From Heliocidaris erythrogramma (taxonomy: Eukaryota > Echinodermata > Echinoidea > Camarodonta > Echinometridae): DNA of 64,000 bases. This document shows, piece by piece, positions 28,567-38,100 of the stretch. The stretch spans positions 44,073,049-44,137,048 of the forward strand of contig CM046856.1 in assembly GCA_025617745.1 (NCBI GenBank), in the 5' to 3' direction. The notes under the pieces were generated by a model that had not been told where the DNA came from, did no database searches, and saw only the letters and a program-made list of their open reading frames with translations. The number at the start of each line of letters is the position of its first letter. The first letter of the stretch is position 1. The translations under genes were made by a program, and so were the position numbers.

Positions 28567-29084
28567 TCACAGTTTCTTGGCCGAGAAAATTTCAATCCCC
28601 CTTTCATCATCATGCAAAACATGTTCAACCTGAAACTTCTCCTTCATCATATCTAGAAAGTGATTATCCCTCTTGTATCTGATGCGGCAGGATAGGAGGA
28701 TCAAGGTGTCTTTATTTGAAAGATGCAAGAGAGTTCGAAGCAGGTCCTGAAACGTGTCCTCGATGTAGACGATGTCTGCTCCGAGAATAATGTCAAATGG
28801 CTCAGAAAACTTATGTAGATTCTTACCCCATTCCAAAACCTTGATTACAGGCATGGAGGCTGGTGATGTAGGTTTTAGAGTTGAATTTACTGTAGACGGA
28901 GCATTAGAGTTTGAACTAGATGGTGCAATTGATTCCGATGGAGATGGTGGAGAAGGCACTGGAGATGATGTAGAAGAAAATGATGATGATGACTGTGGTG
29001 GTGGTGGTGGTGGTGAGAAGTTCAACAAAACATTTTCCCTGAGAGGTTTAAAAGTTGATGCCCTGTCTGTGATGGTAAGGTGAC
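28567..29084 (-). CDS. METTL21A: METTL21A terminal coding exon 3 (residues 106-277)
   Basis: The acceptor TCTTTCAG joins in phase 1 to GHLTITDRAS. It continues through the Pro/Ser-rich insertion and the catalytic C-terminal half, ending FSAKKL and stop. The insertion is encoded by CCA/TCA/TCT-rich DNA and sits where other METTL21A proteins have a short loop. Confidence 0.94.
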
Positions 29085-31375
29085 CTGAAAGAAGAAAATA
29101 AAAACAAAATTGCAATTATTTCAAATATTTCAAATAAAAGTGATTACACTGTAATATTCAATAAGAATTAAGAATGAATCAACTTTTTAGTCACAGAAAT
29201 AATTCTAAATAATCAAAACTTGTGGAAGCCTTGGATCTGCAAATGTTTTGAAAACTTGTATTTTTCAGTAGTTAAAATTTCTATGTAATATACTTCTAAA
29301 AATAGGACCTGAAATGTGAATGTACCTTGGAAATTATTTGATATGATTCTTTCGTAAAATCTTGATTTGGATTTCAATAATAGGGAATAGCTTTCACTTT
29401 CAAATTATTATATATGTTTTAACATTTCAGTACTTTCTTAGTACATGTACATGTACAGCATTTCAGGAAAAAAGTACTTGTTTTAATACAGTGTACCTTT
29501 ATTTCAGACAAATTGTAAACTTGTTTCTTTTGTCGGTAATCCAAGATTTAGTAATTTATATTTACAAAAAATTTACATTTACAACGAATTTACATTAATC
29601 CAAAGAATCAAATCAAATCAGTGAATTACACAGACCAATTTAGAAATTTCTTGAAAATGTATTTATTCCTGGAATAGTTAAAATCCTTTTCATTATTTTT
29701 TTAAACTTTGTGTAATATCAATTTAAATAATATTCATTATCAATTTCGCAAATGATGAGATGTGGTTTTACCATGATAAACATTCTAAATGCAAATTATA
29801 ATTATTACTATTATCATTACCATTAATGTGAGTTTGGATTTCATTTACCTTTCAAATGTGAAGCTACCATTCCTACTAGGCCTGTGCCTGCTCCAAGCTC
29901 TATTACTCGCTTTCCTTCCAGAGATAGGTGCCTTGTTTTCGTTTCACTTTCCAAGTATTCACATAGAACTATTGCCTGCAAGGCAAATGGAATTAATATC
30001 ATCAAAGTACATGTATATTGCTGCTTAAAATTAAGGGAATTGGAAAAAATGTAATCTGGAATAAAATGTGCTTACAGTCACAAGTTCATAGACCTTTATC
30101 TACTAATTATGATAATAATAGAAAGCTATGGTATCACAGGACATATTTTTAAGTTTTCATTGTGTCATTGTTAACTCTGGTATGTCTCCCTGGGCCCCTG
30201 TCCTTAGTGGTATATTCTGCAAGGCAGTGTTCTCGGCCCAATATTATTTGTCATCTACATCAATGATCTGCCTGATGTCACCAAATGTAAAACCTTGTGA
30301 CATGTACATGTATGCGGATGACACAAATGTTCTCAGTAAAATTTTGTGTGCAGAGGATATTTCCTGTCTGCAGGAAGACCTTATGCATCTCCGGAGTTAG
30401 TCTGCCAAATGGCTAAGTTTCCATCCCGAGAAGTGTAAAGTCTTGTCTATTAGCACAAAATCTAACTGTGATAACGATGCAAATCGGAAATACTATTTAG
30501 GTCAGGGCTTTTCACGACATGACCTTGAAAATGTCCACTGCATGCGTGACTTGGGCGTCTGTGTAGATAATGTACTTTCTTTTGATAGCCACATTCAGAA
30601 CATAATTACCAAGGCAAACAGAACTGTTGGTCTGATTAGATGTTCCTTTCTCTATTTAGATGAGTACATATTTTTAGGATTATTCCAAGCACTCGTTCGG
30701 CCACATCTTGAGTATGCTCAATCTGTTTGGTGCCCTTGGAAATGGGTAATTTCACCAGGTTGGGACACGCTTGAAAATTTTGGATGAAAAAGCTTGTATC
30801 ATTGAAAATATCAGTAGAATCAATGCAGTTATCTTATGTAATATTAAGATTAGGGTAATCAATCATTTCATATGTTTCTCTCCATGTGTACACATGATTT
30901 ATTTTAAAAATACCTTAAAAACCTATAAATCTGACGTAACATTGACACGGTGTCAATGTTACATCAGAATTTTGGCTTGTCAAGTTTCTCTTTGTTTTTC
31001 CTATAACTAACAACTTAAACTAAGCTTATCTGACTCAATATGAACACTCTATCTAAAACACCTGCTTTGATGATATCCAGCATCTTTGTACAAGAGAAAT
31101 AGCAAATTTGTTACTATTGTGTTATTAACGAAAAAAAGTGTCAAGAGTTTTTTACACCTAGTACAAACAATGTATAAAGATCTTACAGCATCCCAAACAA
31201 CAGCAGCAACTCCAAAATCAGCCCAATTCTGCTTGATTGAGAAATCCCTTCCAGCCAGATGAAATGTCCTTGCAGAACGGTGAAATTCTTCCAGAATTGG
31301 TGGACTGTATAAAACTATTGCATTTTCATTAGAGTTTGAAGGTACCAGGGCACATTTCACTTTGTCTTCTTCCAT
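28567..31375 (-). CDS. METTL21A: Protein-lysine methyltransferase METTL21A-like, 3 coding exons (gene-level entry)
   Basis: Exons 31187-31375, 29849-29975 and 28567-29084, total 834 nt, 277 residues. In vertebrates METTL21A trimethylates a lysine of HSP70 proteins in the cytosol using S-adenosylmethionine (family knowledge). Visible: NWADFGVAAVVWDAAIVL (human QDWRHLGVAAVVWDA); SAM-binding motif I ELGAGTG at 89-95; LTITDRA; GADIVYIEDTF at 207-217, with the family's D-x-x-Y; and ILLSCRIRYKRDNHFLDMM, almost identical to METTL21A and distinguishing it from METTL21B/EEF1AKMT3. The protein is about 60 residues longer than human (218) because of a Pro/Ser/Asn-rich insertion at about 129-183. All three junction phases agree. 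Confidence 0.93.
29849..29975 (-). CDS. METTL21A: METTL21A coding exon 2, SAM motif I (residues 64-106)
   Basis: AIVLCEYLESETKTRHLSLE and then RVIELGAGTGLVGMVASHLK. Acceptor CTTGCAG, donor AAAG|GTAAAT, leaving phase 1. It is not contained in any long ORF and was found by reading the reverse strand. Confidence 0.94.
30128..30790 (+). mobile_element. LINE reverse-transcriptase remnant in METTL21A intron 1
   Basis: In several frames one reads QGSVLGPILFVIYINDLPDV, then MYADDTNVLSK (the RT YADD motif), then HPEKCKVLSIS and VRPHLEYAQSVWCP. At least two frameshifts and a stop separate these parts, so it is a dead non-LTR fragment lying antisense to METTL21A. Confidence 0.88.
30931..30967. repeat. 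Short palindrome CTGACGTAACATTGACAC
   Basis: Arms CTGACGTAACATTGACAC and GTGTCAATGTTACATCAG are separated by one base, with one mismatch. It would form a stable hairpin. No function is inferred. Confidence 0.8.
31187..31375 (-). CDS. METTL21A: METTL21A coding exon 1 (residues 1-63)
   Basis: The start ATG (MEEDKVK) is chosen from the length of the vertebrate N terminus. The frame is also open upstream to 31618, which would add 81 hydrophobic, Cys/Ser-rich residues that look like translated 5' UTR. The donor GCT|GTAAGA leaves phase 0. Confidence 0.88.
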
Positions 31376-32084
31376 GTTCCGCTTTTGGTCTAAATCATAC
31401 CACAGTCCAAGAGAAGAACAGCAACACAGTCTTGAGCAGGATGTTTCTTCGGCCGCGGCACCATAAGTCGTTAGACAGCTCCCCAACAGTACCGGGCTAG
31501 ACACAAGGGCAAATTCGTACAGAAGTTGGCTGCTTGTGCATGGCATAACCCATGTGAAAAGAGAGAGCGCATGCTCAAACCAAACACAAAAGCTGAAGAA
31601 AAACGATCCCCGTATCATCTGTAGTCATTCAAGATCAATTTTATGAAGATATCTGCTAAAATAAATGCATATATTTCATTTCAGGTGAAGGCTGCTGCTT
31701 GAGTGCTTGTACATGTAGCTGTACAGTATGTAGTTGTACAGCATGTCAGCATGACTTGTCTACATTTCTACAAAACAAAAGTTCAATACGTGTCACGTGG
31801 AATTGTATGTATCACGTGACTTTGTTTACGATAATCCCGTGTGTGTACTGGTGCGATCGATAGCTCACCAGCTGGGTAAAACCATGACGACATGGAAACA
31901 ACGTGTATTGAATGATACATGCGCTTTCCAGAGCGCTAGCATGCACTCTACATGTACTGCACTAGCACTGCGCCATCGGTTTAGGCTTTGAACTCTCTCA
32001 AGTCTCTGCATGTAACAAGGGCATTTTTAACCTCAAATATCTACGATCGAGACAAGAGATACACGATAGAATTCACTCAATATC
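31376..32084. promoter_or_regulatory. Putative bidirectional promoter, METTL21A / C7orf57 homolog
   Basis: The divergent start codons are 709 bp apart, with no other gene between. The interval includes both 5' UTRs. CACGTG-containing words occur on the C7orf57 side (GTGTCACGTGG at about 31790 and ATCACGTGAC at about 31811), matching E-box/USF-type sites. No TATA box is convincing. Confidence 0.55.
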
Positions 32085-32103
32085 ATGGCAGGAGGAACGC
32101 AAG
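32085..32103 (+). CDS. C7orf57: C7orf57 homolog coding exon 1 (residues 1-7)
   Basis: ATGGCAGGAGGAACGCAAG then GTACAG. The leftover G joins AT of exon 2 to give the Asp of DWFYH, which supports this tiny first coding exon. The choice of start is less certain than the later exons. Confidence 0.75.
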
Positions 32104-35100
32104 GTACAGTGCAAACCAAGACATTTCTGTCAGTGTCAAGGATATTATTTAATTTACTGTCTTGTCAAGATTGATGCAGCTCATTTTTTTTTATTTTTGT
32201 TTTTTACTAGGGGCCTAGGCCTAGGGCCTACCAATTTGACTGAATAATCTGTTTAAAATTAAAGCTCACTTTTCAGGTAATTCAGGGTCCAAGGTATTCT
32301 CCGTTTGAAAATCTTGCAGCCGTATTCAAACTGTTATTAATATTAGTGTGTAATTGTAATTCTGTCTCTAACTCTAAGTGAAGAGCTAATTAAATGAACG
32401 AGAGACAGAATTTTCGGTCTACAGTTACCGGTATTTGTGTGCTAATAACTGGCACTAATGAGCCCACAAACACATGTTTTAAAAATGTAACTGTTAGATC
32501 CTACAACATTTGGACATGATGATGAATAATTAAATATACTGTATGAAACTATGATGATGCATTGTATTGACCTAACAAAATGAGATCTAGGCCTAAGTTA
32601 GACCGAAAGCTTCAGTCTCTGTTCGTCGGGTGTTCCACTGGACTACGTCTTGCTTCACTACACCTCCTTACATAGACTGAACTCGGTCTCTCACTCTGTA
32701 CCAGGGACTAAGGACGAATTTTCATTTTCCAATAAATACATTATTTTATTAAAATAAACAACTGAGAATGAGAAAAACGGTAATATAATATGCTTGAATA
32801 AATTTCTTACCCCAAATTCCTCGTCTGGTACACGAATCTGATCATTTGAAGCATGGAAGTTGCACGTCAGTAGCGAGTCGCTGACAGCCATTCTTGGTTA
32901 TAATCACATGACCCGGAAGTAGGCCTAGTCGGAAGCGTATAGAGATTGTGTAGTAAAACGCAGCGAATACTCAGTCAGTCAGTGCGAAGGGAGTTCAAAC
33001 CAGAGTAAGTCCGAAATTTTGTTAATTATCTGTATATTTTTCGGGGTTTTTTATGATGTATTGAAATATGAGAACCCTAGCACCATCTATGTGAAATTTT
33101 AGAGAAAGGGGATGGCTTATAGGGATGGAAAATCAGATCCCCCTTTTTGGGGGGATTTCCTCATAGGCCATGTATTGTAAGATCCCCTTATCTACCGCGA
33201 AGGTTGGGTAGCCGTCTGTGTAGGAGGAGAAGGTAAAAATAAGAAAATGTTAAAGACTCCTCCGAAACAGACGGTTTTCAGCTGTCTAGGCCTAAGTTAG
33301 ACCGAAAGCTTCAGTCTCTGTTCGTCGGGTGTTCCACTGGACTACGTCTTGCTTCACTACACCTCCTTACATAGACTGAAGTTCGTCTCTCACTCTGTAC
33401 CAGGGACTAAGGACGAATTTTCATTTTCCAATAAATACATTATTTTATTAAAATAAACAACTCAGAATGAGAACAACGGTAATATAATATGCTTGAATAA
33501 ATTTCTTACCCCAAATTCCTCGTCTGGTTAGGCACGCTCACATATTTTTTAATGCTCATGAAAATCTAGTGAAACTTACCTTAAATTGAAGAGATTTTGT
33601 CACAGAACATGAAAATGTATTGATCTAGATGTAAAATTTAATATAACTATAGTTATGATTTTTTATATGCGACAACCTCGCCAATGGGCAGTCGGGGCAA
33701 ATTCGTCGGCATTTTTGATGCCCGAGAGAACAGCTGATCAGTGCGCATGCGCGTGTTGCATTCGGTTCAAATTCGTCAATATACGGGACTACACGTTGCA
33801 ATGTAGAAAAATGCCCTCGCAGGCGGTCCGAATCTGCCCGCGCGAACTCCGCTGTATATGCGTGCAATGTTGGAAAATTCACCGCGAAACTGGCTGACAA
33901 GGGTTTTTTTCGAGCCGTCTTGGCAGTTAGTGGCAGAAAGCACCGTCACGAATTTGGTATCAAATCAATCCTTACAATTTAAATTTTATAGTAGAATATG
34001 TACTTTTGATGTAATGTGTCTGATACTTAAATTATATTCACGAAATCGGACAAATTGAAGCAAAAGTGGTACTTATAGACATATTCAGACGCAATTTGCG
34101 TATGGATTATCATGTCGTCGTCGGCGAAAAATACTTGCATTGTAAAGCTGCAGTCGCAAGGAAAATGACGTCATATTTCTTTTAACCATTGATCTATATA
34201 CTACCCCTAGAATGGGAACTTTGAAGGGGGTGTGCATGATAGCGAATGGACAGGTGACCGATCTAGCGTGTCGCAAGTTTTGTACAGCAGAAATGAACAC
34301 GGAGAATGCGCCCTCTCGTGTTGGATGAGCGTACCTAGTCTGGTACACGAATCTGATCATTTGAAGCATGGAAGTTGCACGTCAGTAGCGAGTCGCTGAC
34401 AGCCATTCTTGGTTATAATCACATGACCCGGAAGTAGGCCTAGTCGGAAGCGTATAGAGATTGTGTAGTAAAACGCAGCGAATACTCAGTCAGTCAGTGC
34501 GAAGGGAGTTCAAACCAGAGTAAGTCCCAAATTTTGTTAATTATCTGTATATTTTGGGGTTTTTTTTGTGATGTATTGAAATATGAGAACCCTAGCACCA
34601 TCTATGTGAAATTTTAGAGAAAGGGGATGGCTTATAGGGATGGAAAATCAGATCCCCCCTTTTGGGGGGATATGCTCATAGGCCATGTATTGTAAGATCC
34701 CCTTATCTACCGCGAAGGTTGGGTAGCCGTCTGTGTAGGAGGAGAAGGTAAAAATAAGAAAATGTTAAAGACTCCTCCGAAACAGACGGTTTTCAGCTGT
34801 CTAGGCCTAGGTTAACTGTTTGTTTCTTGTTAGGGTGTTTTCGGTCACTTAAAAAGAAATCGCCGCTAATATGAATACCTATCTCTTTAAATTGACAATC
34901 TACCATCAAAAGAACCGCAAAATTGTCCTTTAAATAATTATCAAAATAATTTAAAACATGGAAACTTACCCAAAAAAATATCGCCGACAGAAGAAGGAGA
35001 AGTTTTCCGCCCAGTATTCGGTCGGCGCCGTCCACAATTCGGTCACGCGATAGTGCACTGCATCTCGGGAGAGTTATATAACCATTTTTGTCACATTTCT

Positions 35101-38100
35101 GCGTTTTTAGGCATTTTCTGTGGCTTCTATATATTCATACTTAAATGTATGAGAATTTTTATCCATTAAAATCCACAAATCGAAGCTCTAGGGTCAGAAA
35201 TAATGCACAAAATGTATTTCTAAAAAGAGCAAAGCGCGTCAGCAAAGCGCAAAGCGCATCGGCGAAGCGCAAAGCGACAAGTTGCACACAAAGCGCGTTG
35301 GCGCAAGGCACTCAATGTTGCCTGACCGAATACTGGAAGAGCGCCATCTCACTGGCAGGGGTGAGGTATATATTCTCTTGCTCATCGCTGAGATCGCCAT
35401 TTGCAAATTCGCTGCGATAGATAGAAGACCCGGAAGCTCCTCTTCACACACATACTAAATTCATTGCACCTGCACACATAGTTATTTCACCATAGGCGTC
35501 TACATATGGCTATGCGTGTTAACTCACGCGCTAACGGAACCCAGAAGTGTGGAAACTTGGGTAACACTGACCAGTTTCGAGGGTACTTGGAGATCTTTTC
35601 CAGGGCGTCCGACCTGAATTGCTTTCAACATTAGAGCTAACTTGTTCATGTGTCTGTTATGTATAGGTTTCGAGCCTCAAATATTATTCATGAGTTCTTC
35701 ACAGCTGTTCAAAGAGCTGCGTGACCGAATTCTGGAATATGACCGAATACCGGGCCGCGCACCCTAATTACTTTTTTTTTCTTTCTTCCTTTTTCTCACT
35801 CAGATTGGTTTTATCATGCTCCTTCCAAGAAGAATGACTCCGGACCCAAGGATTATCCTGCTGCCTCACAGATCCCATCATTCGGGGGTGGCATTCCCTA
35901 TGAAGAGTGGGAAGCAGATGAACGTGATAACAACGGTATGAAGCGAGGATGGATACGGGACTCGGATCCAAAGTATGTTCAGCTCTGCAAGAAAGGAGGA
36001 CGCAAAGGTGTGAACAGTCAAGCTCTCTCTCTCTCTCTGCCTTTCAGTTTCATGATTCTCTTTTGTGTAATCTAAAAATCATTCATTTTTTGTCTTCTCT
36101 CTGTCTATTCATATTTCTCTTTTGTATGAGGGGGGGGGGGGGGCGGCAAAAGATACACTCTTTGCTTTCAATGGCTGAAAAAAATTTATACAGTGGTTTA
36201 TGGTAATTGGTTGTTTTCTCTTTCTTATTTCTTTTTTCATGCAAAAGTATATTGGATTCCTCTTTCTCTCTGTCTCTCTTTTTTCTCTCTCTCTCTTTCT
36301 TTCTCTACCCTGCTCTCACATTACACTGTGACTATATATACAAATGGTTAATACTTTTGTTTGCTCTCTCTCGCTCTCTCTCTCTCCTTTTGTCTCTCCC
36401 TCACTCTTCATATTTATCACTAGACCTATAAACATGTCCATTTTCTGAAGATATTTACTCCATTTAGGTGTCTCTAATTGTAACTCTACAAGCAGATAAT
36501 TTTTATTTAATCAGTATTTGTGTATAAGAATTTCAATTTAATTATAATTTAACACTTTGATGAATCCGATAAGATCCTGACATACATGTGTATTTATTTT
36601 ATTGCAGATTTGTTAACGATGAGAGATCCACCACCCAAAGCTGCCGAGCCCAAAGAATACCCAAGACCCGACTGGTTTTATCAAGATAATGAAGAAGAAA
36701 ATAAAAAGTAAGTTGTACTAAAAATTATGTAATCGTACAAAGACATACCGTAACACAATGTGTTTTACACTTAAATTACTTTTACCACCATATTGCTGAT
36801 TTACATCTCTATTCTTCTCTTTGATCTTTATTCTAATAAACATAAAAGGGTCATTCCATGTCAAATCACCCAGTTTAAATCCTACCCCACCACCTTCAAA
36901 TTGCCCCAAATTTGGTATATATGGGGTAATTGACTCTTCCCAAGCTAGAATTTTAAGTTTTAGCCCCATCGGCCAAATGGTTTTTGCGTTATGGCACGCA
37001 TTCCACAGGCATGTCAACCCAAAATGGACACTTTTTTCAATTTTTGAATGACCACATATCTGTAAAGTTCCACTAGCTTGGTCAATTTTGTTGATATTGA
37101 CATATTTAGAAAGTTAATTACACAAGCTGTCTAAATCTGCCATCACATGTCCGAACAACATAAAGTTCAATGACCTCTTGATCTTTGCTTTAAACCTTGA
37201 ATTTTACCTTGAGCGTCACATGATCAGGAGATGAATTTTGGTCATGCTCAGTTTATACATCAACATTTTTTCTTCATCATACACAAAAATTGGAGGAGTA
37301 ATATTTTTTGTTTTCTTTCCAGCTTTTAAAGTTGGCAAAAAGCTGATTTTCACAGTTTGACCTATTTATTCAGAACGGTATAATACCCTTTGTGCACAAC
37401 ATGTGCCATTCCACAACTTCTTATTCAGACAACATCATCATGAATAATTAATGACACTGGGCAGCAAAAGCATTTTTAAAATGACAGGTGTGACACAAAT
37501 GATTGTTGCTTTGTTCTGAATAAATTACTGATACTAGGTCAAACAGTGAAAAATCAGCTTTTTGACAACTTTAACCCTCTCAGTCCCAAGCCATAAAAAC
37601 CCCAGCCATAAAAACCCCATTGAGTTAATACACATTCTTGCACCTAGGGGACTGAGAGGGTTAAAGGGCTCATGCCAAGCAAATGCATGTTGACTTTTGT
37701 TGATTTTAATACATATGATACCCTGATCATCATGTATAAGTATGTGGCCATACTGTATTTTTCAGTATACTTTCTTCACATTACTGGGATCCGCCCACAA
37801 AAAAAGCTGCAAAACCAACATCCCAGGTCGAAAATCCCATAGAAAAACCAGTAGAAAATTTCTACTGGTTTCTACTGGTCAATTACCTATTGGTTTGTAC
37901 TGTTTTTTACTGGTCAATATCCAGTAGAAACCAGTAGAAATCTCTACTGGGACCATTACAAACCGCAGTAGAAAACCAGTATAAGTTTCTACTGGAACCA
38001 ATAGAAAATAGTAAAAAAAAACCTACTAGGACCATTCGGAGACCAGAAGGAATCACTTCTAAAACCATTAAGATTCCAGTAGAAATTTCTAATGGTTTCC

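Noticed and set aside
31376-31618. Longer METTL21A start at 31618 adding 81 residues
   Set aside because: The extra region is Cys/Ser/Leu-rich with no counterpart in the family. The start at 31375 gives the usual N-terminal length, although transcript data could reverse this.
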